Below are positions 1 through 7,133 of a DNA stretch of 64,000 nt, piece by piece. The DNA is taken from NCBI RefSeq assembly GCF_020618775.1, contig NZ_JAESVB010000003.1, positions 434,001 to 498,000 on the forward strand, given 5' to 3'. The position numbers were made by a program, and so were the translations under genes. A model generated the notes under the pieces. That model was not told the origin of the DNA, did not search any database, and saw nothing but the letters and a program-made list of their open reading frames with translations. The stretch is from Acidisoma silvae (GTDB lineage: Bacteria > Pseudomonadota > Alphaproteobacteria > Acetobacterales > Acetobacteraceae). Position 1 is the stretch's first letter; every line of letters begins with the position of its first letter.

Positions 1-91
1 GTTGCGGCCGGCCGACGCGTGCCGGCGGCGCGCGCCAGGAGGGCGATGACCAGCAGTCTCAGCCGCGTGCGTTAGGCGTCAGCCAATAAAA

Positions 92-121
92 AAGGCGACC
101 GGCATCTCTGCCGGCCGCCTT
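92..121 (-). terminator. Rho-independent terminator of the first porin gene
   Basis: A 13-bp stem with one mismatch (92-104 pairing 109-121) encloses the loop TCTC. Read on the minus strand it is followed by a run of T residues (complement of 85-93). It lies about 30 bases downstream of the porin stop codon. Bases 1-91 show nothing else recognisable. Confidence 0.85.
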
Positions 122-152
122 CCTAAGGCATCAAAGCCTGTAGCGCTGGGTG

Positions 153-1385
153 TTACCAGTAGAGCCAGGTGCCGATCGCGAAGACCTGGGCCTGCACCTT
201 GTTGTTCGCGGAGCCAGCGGCGCCGGTCACGAAGTTGTAGCCACCCTGCCAGCGGGTGCCATACAGGTAGGAGGCGAAGAGCTTCACGCCCGGAACCAGG
301 ACATAGGTCGCGCCAGCGGACAGACCGGTTTCGTCGCGCTGACCTTCGGTCTTCGGCGAGGACCAGTCACCCTGGCTCTTGTAGTTGAAGTAGCTCGCGC
401 CGACCGTCAGCGGGCCCGTGGTGTAGAGGCCGCCGGCGAGCCAGCCGACAGCGTTGGCGCCGCCAGCGTAGTTCGGCTCGAACTGGCCGTTCATGTTGCC
501 GAACTTGGTGTTGCCGCCGACCATGAAGCCACCATAGGTCAGGACCGCACCGGCGCTGCCGACGCTCAGGCCCTGGTAGGGAAGGGTCGACTTAGCCGTA
601 CCCGTGTAGGAAACCGCGCCGGCATTCATGTAGCCGCCGTCGACCGTCAGGCCGAGGCCGCCAAACTTCGCCTTGTAGGTGGTGCCGACTTCAAACGTGT
701 TGCGACGCAGGTCGGTGGCCGTCGAGGAGGAGACCACGGCCGGGCCGTAGTTCTCGGCGGTCTGGTTCGGCTCGAAGCTGGCGGAGAAGCTCAGGCCGCT
801 GAAGGACGGCGTGATGTAGTCGATCTTGTCCGTGGTGCGGGTGCTGTTGCTCCAGGTCCAGGCATAGATCGGGCGCTCGTTGGCATTGACGAAGAAGTTC
901 TGAATGTCACCGTTCCAGCCGCCGTCATCGAAGGCTTCCTTGCCGCTTTCGAAGCGACCGGCGTCGTTCAGGTAGAGCGCGCCTTCCTGCTGACCGAAGC
1001 GGACGAGACCGAGCTGCGGCAGGCCGAGGTAACCGAAGTCGCGCAGCACATACAGCGTCTCAGCGGAAGCGCTGGTGCCGGTGTTTTCGCGGATTTCAGC
1101 CTGAGCACCGTATTGCAGGCCGTTGGCGGCAACGCCGTCGAAGCCCGGATACAGGCGGAAATAGCCGCCCATGTTGTCGCCGGAATACTTGGTGCCGCTG
1201 ACGCTCTGGCCGCTGAAGCCGCTCACGCCGAAGAACTGCGACACGCGGCCATCGAGACGGACGACGATGGAGCCGGGGGAAATGGACTTGGTGAAGTCAG
1301 GGCTGGAAACCTGGGCCTGGGCAGCGCCCGCGAGACCGAGAGCGGCCGTCAGCGTCGCGGCGCCGGCCAGAAGAAATTGTCGCAT
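153..1385 (-). CDS. Outer-membrane porin (Gram-negative general porin type)
   Basis: The 410-residue protein has a Sec signal peptide (start MRQFLLAGAATLTAALGLAG, cleavage after AQA). The mature part is rich in Gly, Tyr, Asn and aromatic residues with alternating amphipathic strands, and it ends in Trp (WLYW), as expected for Bam-dependent beta-barrel insertion. It is predicted to form a diffusion channel in the outer membrane. A GGAGG box lies about 11 bases before the ATG. It is clearly paralogous to the porin at 59190-60470: both share the order signal peptide, a YxRLYPGFDGVAANGL-like segment, a GLPQLG-V-FGQQ segment and a C-terminal KLFA/NLFA-YLYG-QGGYNF block. A strong terminator follows. 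The substrate cannot be told from sequence. Confidence 0.9.
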   Translation of the reverse strand: MRQFLLAGAATLTAALGLAGAAQAQVSSPDFTKSISPGSIVVRLDGRVSQFFGVSGFSGQSVSGTKYSGDNMGGYFRLYPGFDGVAANGLQYGAQAEIRENTGTSASAETLYVLRDFGYLGLPQLGLVRFGQQEGALYLNDAGRFESGKEAFDDGGWNGDIQNFFVNANERPIYAWTWSNSTRTTDKIDYITPSFSGLSFSASFEPNQTAENYGPAVVSSSTATDLRRNTFEVGTTYKAKFGGLGLTVDGGYMNAGAVSYTGTAKSTLPYQGLSVGSAGAVLTYGGFMVGGNTKFGNMNGQFEPNYAGGANAVGWLAGGLYTTGPLTVGASYFNYKSQGDWSSPKTEGQRDETGLSAGATYVLVPGVKLFASYLYGTRWQGGYNFVTGAAGSANNKVQAQVFAIGTWLYW

Positions 1386-1607
1386 CGAAGAGATATCCTC
1401 CGGTTGAAAGACCGCGGCCCTGGCAGGACCGCGGGTTGGCCAACAAGCAAATCGGCCGAAACCACGACCAACAAATTTGTCACAGTGGTGTGTGCGCTAT
1501 CTGCCACAGGGGCGGGTTGGCTGGGTGTTAAGGTTCCGAGACAACGGAAGGGGTTCGTTGCGAAGCTGTGCTTGACCCTGGGCGTGGGTTGCGCAGAGTC
1601 TGGCGCC
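1386..1607. promoter_or_regulatory. Divergent intergenic region, porin / yggS
   Basis: This 222-bp gap must carry the porin promoter and perhaps that of yggS. It contains a perfect 10-bp palindrome, ACAAATTTGT, at 1471-1480. The octamer TTGTCACA at 1477-1484 reads TGTGACAA towards the porin, 92 bases before its ATG, and the same octamer occurs upstream of the second porin. No clear -35/-10 pair was seen. Confidence 0.35.
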
Positions 1608-2348
1608 ATGCCCGAAGACCAGTCCGACTGTCCCGCCGATCCGATGTTGCCCGCGATCGCCGGCGCGCTGGCGCGCGTGCGCGGGGAGCTTGACCTCGCG
1701 GCAAAGGCGGCCGGCCGTGATCCTGGCGCGGTCAGCCTGGTCGCGGTGTCGAAATTTCACCCCGAGGCCGCCGTGCGCGCCGCCATGGCGGCGGGCCAGC
1801 GGGTGTTCGGCGAGAACCGCGTCCAGGAGGCCTTGGGGAAATTCGCCTTGCTGCGGCAAGAGCCGACGCCGTTCCGTCTGCATATCATCGGCGGTCTACA
1901 GACCAATAAGGCACGTGACGCCGTGCGCATCGCCGATGTCATCGAAACCCTGGACCGCCCGAAGCTGGCGGACGCCATAGCTGATGCGTCCGAGCGGGAA
2001 GGGCGCCTGCCGGACCTGCTCGTTCAGGTCAATGTCGGCGACGAGGCGCAGAAGGGCGGCGTCGCCATGGCCGAGGCCGATGCCTTTATCGAGTCGGTTC
2101 ATGCCCGATTCGGAACGAGATTGCGGGGTTTGATGTGCATTCCCCCGGCGGAGACTGACCCCAAGCCTCATTTCCTCTGGTTGCAGGCCTGCGCCGCGCG
2201 CCATGGGCTGGCGGAATTGTCGATGGGCATGTCCGGTGATTTCACGGATGCCATAGCCTGCGGCGCGACCGAAGTGCGCGTCGGCACCGCGATTTTCGGC
2301 CACCGCCCGCCAGCAGGAACGGCCGATGTCCCGACGCCGTCTCTCTGA
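1608..2348 (+). CDS. yggS: YggS-family pyridoxal-phosphate homeostasis protein (PLPBP)
   Basis: A 246-residue protein of the YggS/PROSC family, a single-domain alanine-racemase-type TIM barrel that binds PLP and buffers vitamin B6; it is not known to catalyse a reaction. The PLP lysine is in VAVSKF near residue 45. GENRVQE, HIIGGLQTNK (family form HxIGxLQxNK), MCIPP, SMGMSGDF and the C-terminal RVGTAIFG are the family motifs. The ATG at 1608 is chosen because a longer in-frame reading upstream is antisense to the porin. It overlaps the next gene by 23 bases. pdxH for PLP synthesis is elsewhere in the window (48035-48637). Confidence 0.92.
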   Translation: MPEDQSDCPADPMLPAIAGALARVRGELDLAAKAAGRDPGAVSLVAVSKFHPEAAVRAAMAAGQRVFGENRVQEALGKFALLRQEPTPFRLHIIGGLQTNKARDAVRIADVIETLDRPKLADAIADASEREGRLPDLLVQVNVGDEAQKGGVAMAEADAFIESVHARFGTRLRGLMCIPPAETDPKPHFLWLQACAARHGLAELSMGMSGDFTDAIACGATEVRVGTAIFGHRPPAGTADVPTPSL

Positions 2349-2886
2349 CAAGGAACGGAGCGAATGGCTGAATTTTGCCCAGGCCATCGGCACGAAGCCG
2401 TTGCGTCCGGCTCAGGCCAGGGCGATGGAGGAAGCGCGCGCGGCGGTCGCCAAGCCGCCTGACGCACCAGCGCCTTCTGTTCCGACCCCATCGGCTTCCG
2501 CCATAATAAAAACGGCCGGACGACCGGCCGCGACCTGGAAAATCCCGGAAATCGAAGTCGGCAAGCTGGCCGGCGGCCTGGACGGCGCGTCCTGGACCCG
2601 GTTGCGGCGCGGCCAGATGCGGCCCGAGCGCGTGCTTGATCTGCATGGCCGCACGGTGCAGTTGGCCTTTGCCGCCTTCGAGCGGTTCGTTCTCTCGGCG
2701 CGGGCCGATGGTCTGCGCTGCGTCGAGATCGTCACCGGCCGGGGCGCGGGTGAAGGCGGCGTGTTGCGGCGGGAATTGCCGCATTGGCTCAACCTGCCGC
2801 ATATCAGGAACAGCATTCTGGCGGCGGCGCATCCGCATCGCGCCAACACCGGCGCTGTCGTGCTGTTGCTGCGGCGAACCCGTTGA
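2326..2886 (+). CDS. Smr/MutS2-domain protein
   Basis: A 186-residue protein. The first ~95 residues are polar and Pro/Ala-rich and probably disordered. The C-terminal ~90 residues form an Smr domain with the LDLHG motif (near residue 104), an IVTGRGAGEGG segment (family form TGxGxHS/G) and a closing GAVVLLLRR strand. Smr domains bind or nick nucleic acids; the physiological role of stand-alone alphaproteobacterial versions is not well defined. AGGA precedes the ATG by about 7 bases. It overlaps yggS upstream and touches the HTH gene downstream, so the three are probably cotranscribed. Confidence 0.85.
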   Translation: MSRRRLSDKERSEWLNFAQAIGTKPLRPAQARAMEEARAAVAKPPDAPAPSVPTPSASAIIKTAGRPAATWKIPEIEVGKLAGGLDGASWTRLRRGQMRPERVLDLHGRTVQLAFAAFERFVLSARADGLRCVEIVTGRGAGEGGVLRRELPHWLNLPHIRNSILAAAHPHRANTGAVVLLLRRTR

Positions 2887-3284
2887 CCCCCTTTGGCGCC
2901 CGGCTGCGCGCGCTGCGCGCCGATCGCCAGGTGACGCTGGCACAGTTGGCGGCGCAGTTGCAGGTCACGCCCGCCTATCTCTCAGCGCTGGAACATGGCC
3001 GCCGAGGCCGCCCGAGCGCGGGCCTCGTGCATCAGGTCTGCGAGTTTTTCGGGCTGATCTGGGATGACGCGGAAGAACTGGCGCGGCTCGCCAAGCTCTC
3101 GCATCCGCGCGTAACGGTGAATACGGCCGGATTGCTGCCCGAGCAGACGGCTTTGGCCAACCGGCTGGCGCAGACTATTCACACGCTGTCGCCGGAGACA
3201 GTCGCGGCCATGCATGCGTTGCTGGATGCGACTGCGCCCCTGCCCAAACCACGGCTGCGCCGCCGCGCGAATTCCCGCCTATAG
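2883..3284 (+). CDS. XRE-type helix-turn-helix transcriptional regulator
   Basis: A 133-residue protein. The N-terminal HTH_3 domain has RLRALRADRQVTLAQLAAQL followed by TPAYLSALEHGRRGRPS as the recognition helix region. The C-terminal half (WDDAEELARLAKLSHPRVTV onwards) is helical with no known ligand-binding fold. A TTG at 2883 overlaps the Smr stop codon as TTGA, and this gives the usual MTPFGARLRALR start; a longer frame upstream only shadows the Smr gene. The stop is convergent with the LRR kinase, and the two stop codons share the palindrome CTATAG. The target is unknown. Confidence 0.8.
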   Translation: MTPFGARLRALRADRQVTLAQLAAQLQVTPAYLSALEHGRRGRPSAGLVHQVCEFFGLIWDDAEELARLAKLSHPRVTVNTAGLLPEQTALANRLAQTIHTLSPETVAAMHALLDATAPLPKPRLRRRANSRL

Positions 3285-4556
3285 GCGGGCGAGTTCGGCG
3301 CAGACATCGCCCATCAGCGGGCGCGCTTGCGGCCTGGGGTGCTGGCAGCGCTCGGCGAGACTTTGCAAAGCCTGGAAACCCTCAGGGCAGCGGCCAGCGA
3401 CTTCTTCCGCCAGAATGCCCCAGGCGCGTGTTTCGATGCGCTGCAAGGCGGCCGCATCGGCACCTCGTGGATAGAAACCGGCGGCGCCGAGATCGCTCAG
3501 CACGGCCGCGCCCCGCGCCCCGTCCCACAGGATATTATGGGCGTAGAGATCGCCATGGATCAGGCCTTTGGCGTGCAGATGCTGCGTGGCCTCGGCAATG
3601 CCCCGCACCAGCCGCAGTGCGGTTGCCCGGTCGAGCTGCATGCCGGGGTCATAGACGTCGCGCGAACAGGTCTCGAAACTCGGCGGACCGGCCAGGGGCC
3701 GCCATCCATCGGGCAGCAGCGGCATGACCAGACCTTCGACGCCATCGGGGTGCTCGCTCACGGCGCCGAGCGGGGATGTCAGGTTGGGATGCTGGCCGAT
3801 GGCGAGCATCGCCGCCATCTCGTCCATGGCCGCGCCGTCACTGGTCATGCGGCCCTTGAAAAGTTTCACGGCCACCGCGCGCTGTTCGTCCTGCCAGGTC
3901 ATCCGATGAACGATGCCTGATGCGCCCTGGCCCAGAACCGCCTCGCTGGTGAGGCCGGACCAGGAAATCAGGCGATGCGTGGCGCGCGGCGGGGGCGGCG
4001 GATTGAACGGGTTGCCCGCCATCGCCAGCCAGGCCAGGCGCGGCAAGGATGTGACGCAGCCGGGCCAGGTCGTGAAGGCATTGGCGGATATCCGCAAAAG
4101 CTCGAGATTGTCTGCGGCTTGCAGGCTGCCCGGCAGGGCGCTCAGCCGGTTTCCCGAGAGCAGCAGCTTTTGCAGGTTCCGGCGTTCACCCAAAGCATCG
4201 GGCAGCGTTGCGATCGCATTATCGGTCAGGGTCAGCCACCGCAGTCCAGGTGGCAGCGATTCGCCCGGAACCTGCGTGATGCCCGCATTGCGGCAGCCGA
4301 TCTGGCTCAGGCTGGGACAGTTGCCCAGCGCTGGGGGCAGCACGGCGAAACGATTGCCGGAGCCGAAAAAGGTACGCAGCCGATGCAGGCGGCCAAAGTC
4401 AGCGGGGAGGGATGTGAGCCGGTTGCCCGCAAGGTCGAGCATTTCCAGCGTATCGGCGAGACCGAAGATCTCATCCGGAAATTCCGTCAGATCCTCATTG
4501 ATCTGCAGAACCCGCGCACCGGCCAAATCGCCGCGGCGGAGCGCCGACAGGCTCAT
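3279..4556 (-). CDS. Leucine-rich-repeat / protein-kinase fusion
   Basis: A 425-residue soluble protein. Residues ~15-185 hold six to seven LRRs of the L-x-L-x-x-N-x-(L/I)-x-x-L-P type. Residues ~195-425 form an ePK-like kinase with glycine loop GQGASG (209-214), VAVK lysine (Lys231), a candidate helix-C Glu in MDEMAAM, catalytic loop HGDLYAHN (334-341, Asp336 and Asn341) and a DLG metal-binding motif at 355-357 in place of DFG. The activation segment is short and no membrane span follows, so it should be cytoplasmic. HGD instead of HRD suggests little activation-loop control. Stand-alone bacterial LRR-kinases are known in proteobacteria but their substrates are not. It is convergent with the HTH gene. 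Confidence 0.85.
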   Translation of the reverse strand: MSLSALRRGDLAGARVLQINEDLTEFPDEIFGLADTLEMLDLAGNRLTSLPADFGRLHRLRTFFGSGNRFAVLPPALGNCPSLSQIGCRNAGITQVPGESLPPGLRWLTLTDNAIATLPDALGERRNLQKLLLSGNRLSALPGSLQAADNLELLRISANAFTTWPGCVTSLPRLAWLAMAGNPFNPPPPPRATHRLISWSGLTSEAVLGQGASGIVHRMTWQDEQRAVAVKLFKGRMTSDGAAMDEMAAMLAIGQHPNLTSPLGAVSEHPDGVEGLVMPLLPDGWRPLAGPPSFETCSRDVYDPGMQLDRATALRLVRGIAEATQHLHAKGLIHGDLYAHNILWDGARGAAVLSDLGAAGFYPRGADAAALQRIETRAWGILAEEVAGRCPEGFQALQSLAERCQHPRPQARPLMGDVCAELARL

Positions 4557-4738
4557 GGCCGCGTCGTGCGGCGGTCGTCACTTCTATCGAAGTCAGTCGA
4601 TCTGCGGTCCAGCATGACATTGGCCTTAGCGGAGCCGAAGCCGCCAGCGCAAGTCGCGCAGGAACCGGTAGCACAGCGCGGGCTCCTGCCTGACCGGCCC
4701 TTGTCAGGACCAGCCAGGACGCGAGGAGCGTGACGCGT

Positions 4739-4957
4739 TTAGCGGCGGTAGGTGCCGGTGGCGATCGCCGGGATGTCGAGACGGCTGAAGCCGAGCTCGG
4801 CGAGTTCGTCATCGGAATAGGTCATCAGCTCGCGGGTAATGCGGCGGCGCTCGGCCACCACGGCCTTGTAGGCGACGTAGCGGGCGCGGACGGACTGGAC
4901 GCCATCAGCCAGGAAACGCGCGACGCTACGGTTCTGGGATTGGGCGAGAGTGGTCAC
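4739..4957 (-). CDS. DUF1127 small protein
   Basis: A 72-residue protein with the DUF1127 signature in its C-terminal half: RRITRELMTYSDDELAELG followed by FSRLDIPAIA. DUF1127 proteins are small, basic and Arg-rich, and several alphaproteobacterial members have been tied to RNA turnover and to phosphate/carbon adaptation. The GTG at 4957 is chosen because GAGGAG sits 7 bases upstream; an ATG at 4975 lacks a good ribosome site. It stands alone between the LRR kinase and cysK. The 4557-4738 gap holds no recognisable gene. Confidence 0.75.
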   Translation of the reverse strand: MTTLAQSQNRSVARFLADGVQSVRARYVAYKAVVAERRRITRELMTYSDDELAELGFSRLDIPAIATGTYRR

Positions 4958-5103
4958 GGTGATGCTCCTCAGCATTTGTTCTGAGAAGCAACATATGCGC
5001 AACCGCATGCCCGTGCCATTGCGCAATGCAGCAAACAGGCATGCAGTTCCGTCACATATTCGTTATAGCGACTAATGTCTTCTCGGTCGCTAGGATTTAC
5101 TTG

Positions 5104-6147
5104 TCACAAGCCATTGAAAAGATTGGTGGAAAGATACCGTTCGGCCGAGGATGCCGCGATGGCAACGATGCGCTTGCCCTTGTTTGCAGGCTCACGGGCG
5201 AGCTGGATCGCGGCCGTGAGCGTGGCGCCTGAGGAAATGCCGATCGGGATGCCTTCCAGCCGGGCGCAAAGACGGGCGGTTTTCATGGCGTCACGCTCGG
5301 AGATCGGCATGACCCGGTCGATCAGGCCCATATCCAGGATCGACGGACAGAAGCCGGGGCCGATGCCCTGAATTTCATGCGGTCCGGGATCATCGCCCGA
5401 CAGCACCGCGCTCTCGGCCGGTTCCACGGCCACGGCCTGAAAGCCGGGGCGGCGCGGTTTCAGCGCGCGCGCGACGCCGGTGATGGTGCCCCCGGTGCCG
5501 GCGCCGGCCACCAGAATGTCAATCTCGCCTCCGGTATCGGTCCATAGCTCCTCGGCCGTGGTCGCCGCATGGACTTCGGGATTGGCGGGATTGTCGAACT
5601 GCCGCGCCATCCAGGCATCCTGCGAATCGGCAATGATCGCGTCGGCCCGGGCGATGGCGCCGGCCATGCCGCCGCGCGCGGGCGTCAATTCAACCGTCGC
5701 GCCCAGCAGTCGCAGCATCTTCTGGCGCTCGATGGAGGCCGAGTCCGGCATGACGACCGTCAGGCGATAGCCTTTGGCGGCTGCGACGAAAGCCAGTGCG
5801 ATACCGGTATTGCCCGAGGTCGGTTCGACGATATGGCCCTGGCCGGGAATGAGCAGGCCTTCCCGCTCGGCCTGTTCCACCATGGCGAGGCCGATGCGAT
5901 CCTTCACCGAACCCAACGGGTTGAGGAATTCAAGCTTGAGCATGATTTCGGCATTGAGGCGCTCATGCTCGATGAAGCGCGCGAGGCGCACCAGCGGCGT
6001 GCCGCCGATCGCGTCCAGAATGCTGCTGAAAACGCGCCCGCGCGGCTCGGCCATCGGATGATGGGTTGGCGCGGTGGTCTGGGATGCACGTTTTTCAGAA
6101 GAAATTTTCGTCCGCTTCGATGAAGCCTCTACTTTGGTTGCCCTCAT
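5104..6147 (-). CDS. cysK: Cysteine synthase A (O-acetylserine sulfhydrylase)
   Basis: A PLP enzyme that makes cysteine from O-acetylserine and sulfide. The PLP lysine lies in NPLGSVKDR; EPTSGNTGIALAF is the substrate/PLP loop, AGAGTGGTITGVA binds the phosphate, and GIGPGFCP and GISSGAT are typical of CysK. The reading from 6147 gives a 32-residue basic, Ser/Thr-rich extension before MAEPRGRVFSSIL; family members usually begin near that second Met (ATG at 6051). Neither start has a strong Shine-Dalgarno sequence, so the start is uncertain. It is divergent from an Rrf2 regulator 65 bases away, which may control it. Confidence 0.9.
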   Translation of the reverse strand: MRATKVEASSKRTKISSEKRASQTTAPTHHPMAEPRGRVFSSILDAIGGTPLVRLARFIEHERLNAEIMLKLEFLNPLGSVKDRIGLAMVEQAEREGLLIPGQGHIVEPTSGNTGIALAFVAAAKGYRLTVVMPDSASIERQKMLRLLGATVELTPARGGMAGAIARADAIIADSQDAWMARQFDNPANPEVHAATTAEELWTDTGGEIDILVAGAGTGGTITGVARALKPRRPGFQAVAVEPAESAVLSGDDPGPHEIQGIGPGFCPSILDMGLIDRVMPISERDAMKTARLCARLEGIPIGISSGATLTAAIQLAREPANKGKRIVAIAASSAERYLSTNLFNGL

Positions 6148-6212
6148 CAGCTTATATAACCCTTGGTAGAAGTGAATTTATCTGGCCCGCGAGTCGGATG
6201 GGGATATAGCCC
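6148..6212. promoter_or_regulatory. Divergent cysK / rrf2 control region
   Basis: A 65-bp spacer between two divergent starts. It holds an AT-rich TTATATAA box near cysK and a loosely symmetric ATAACCC...GAATTTAT stretch that could be an Rrf2 operator. A GGATGGGG ribosome site precedes the regulator. The promoter and operator are inferred from position only. Confidence 0.35.
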
Positions 6213-6665
6213 ATGCTAATGCGTCGTGAACGTGCCTATACCGCCGTCGCAGTAATGCTGGATATAGGGTGGTATGCCGGTCGGCAGCGTCTGGAAAGTG
6301 CCGGTGACATCGCCGACAGACTTTCCATGGCCCGGCGCGGCATCGAGCCGGTTTTGCAGGGCCTGGCCCGTGCCGGTTTGCTTGACAGCACGCGTGGCCC
6401 CAAGGGCGGTTATCGCCTGGGTAAAAGCGCCCGGCAGATCACGCTGGACGAAATCGTCGATGCCGTGACCGGCGACGGCAGCGACCAGGGCGAGACCGAA
6501 GCGGGCGGGGAATTGCAAAGCAGCGTCGTCGAGCCGCTGTGGACCGAACTTGAGCGGCATGTGCAGACGCATCTGAAAAGCGTCACCCTGGAAGCGCTGA
6601 TTCAGCGCGCCCAGGCGCAAGGTCTTAAGCGGCCCGCGCACGCGCCGATCGTCTTCGCGATCTGA
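6213..6665 (+). CDS. Rrf2-family transcriptional regulator (cysteine-free)
   Basis: A 150-residue protein with the Rrf2 winged-helix pattern: YTAVAVMLDI, AGDIADRLSMARRGIEPVLQGLARAGLLDSTRG, the wing PKGGYRLGKS, then ITLDEIVDAV, and a C-terminal helix for dimerisation (PLWTELERHVQTHLKSVTLEALI). It has no cysteine at all, so it cannot ligate an Fe-S cluster as IscR does; this fits a CymR-like sensor instead. It is divergent from cysK. In Bacillus, CymR works with CysK as corepressor, and a similar link here is only inference. A GGGG box lies 9 bases before ATG 6213. Confidence 0.8.
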   Translation: MLMRRERAYTAVAVMLDIGWYAGRQRLESAGDIADRLSMARRGIEPVLQGLARAGLLDSTRGPKGGYRLGKSARQITLDEIVDAVTGDGSDQGETEAGGELQSSVVEPLWTELERHVQTHLKSVTLEALIQRAQAQGLKRPAHAPIVFAI

Positions 6666-6677
6666 CCAAACTGCCGT

Positions 6678-7133
6678 TCACCGCTGCCCGGCCAGGGCGG
6701 TGGTGACGGCGGTCCAGCCGAGCAGCGCACAGGATATGCGGGACGGCGTGCCGTGCAGCGGCGCGAAGGGCGTCATTGCGGCGATTGGACTGCCGGCCGG
6801 GATCGTCCGCCCGCTGCGCAGCGCATCTTCAAACCCTGTCGTGGCCTGATTGACGGCCATCGCGTCCATGCCGGGCAGGATCTCAGCCATCAGGTCGGTC
6901 GCCGCGATGCAGATGGCACAGGCGCGCGCCTGATAGCCCAGCGCCGTGATTGTTCCCTCTGCGCCGATATCCAGCTGCACTGAAACACGATCACCGCACA
7001 GGAGATTGCGCGCTTCCGCCTCAACGGTCGCGGCTTCCAGGCGCCGCTGATGCCTTGGCCGGCGGGCGCGATCCATGATGACCGCCTGATAGATCTCCTC
7101 GGCGGATGTCGCGGTCGGGGCAGCTTGCGTCAA
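6678..7133 (-). CDS. SufU/IscU-like Fe-S cluster assembly scaffold
   Basis: A 151-residue NifU_N-type scaffold. The ligand set is visible: Cys46 and Asp48 in LLCGDRV, Cys72/Cys75 in ACAIC, and Cys135 in SRISCALL. This matches the SufU arrangement (Cys-x-Asp, Cys, Cys) and includes the ~20-residue insertion before the last Cys. It accepts sulfur and iron to build a cluster or, in SufU, relays sulfur through zinc. The TTG at 7133 overlaps the UxaA-family stop as TTGA, so translation is probably coupled. No cysteine desulfurase or other suf gene is nearby. Confidence 0.8.
   Translation of the reverse strand: MTQAAPTATSAEEIYQAVIMDRARRPRHQRRLEAATVEAEARNLLCGDRVSVQLDIGAEGTITALGYQARACAICIAATDLMAEILPGMDAMAVNQATTGFEDALRSGRTIPAGSPIAAMTPFAPLHGTPSRISCALLGWTAVTTALAGQR

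Noticed and set aside
150-1607. Long plus-strand open frame running from before the porin into yggS
   Set aside because: It is antisense to the porin with its signal peptide and terminator; only the part from 1608 matches a known family (YggS).
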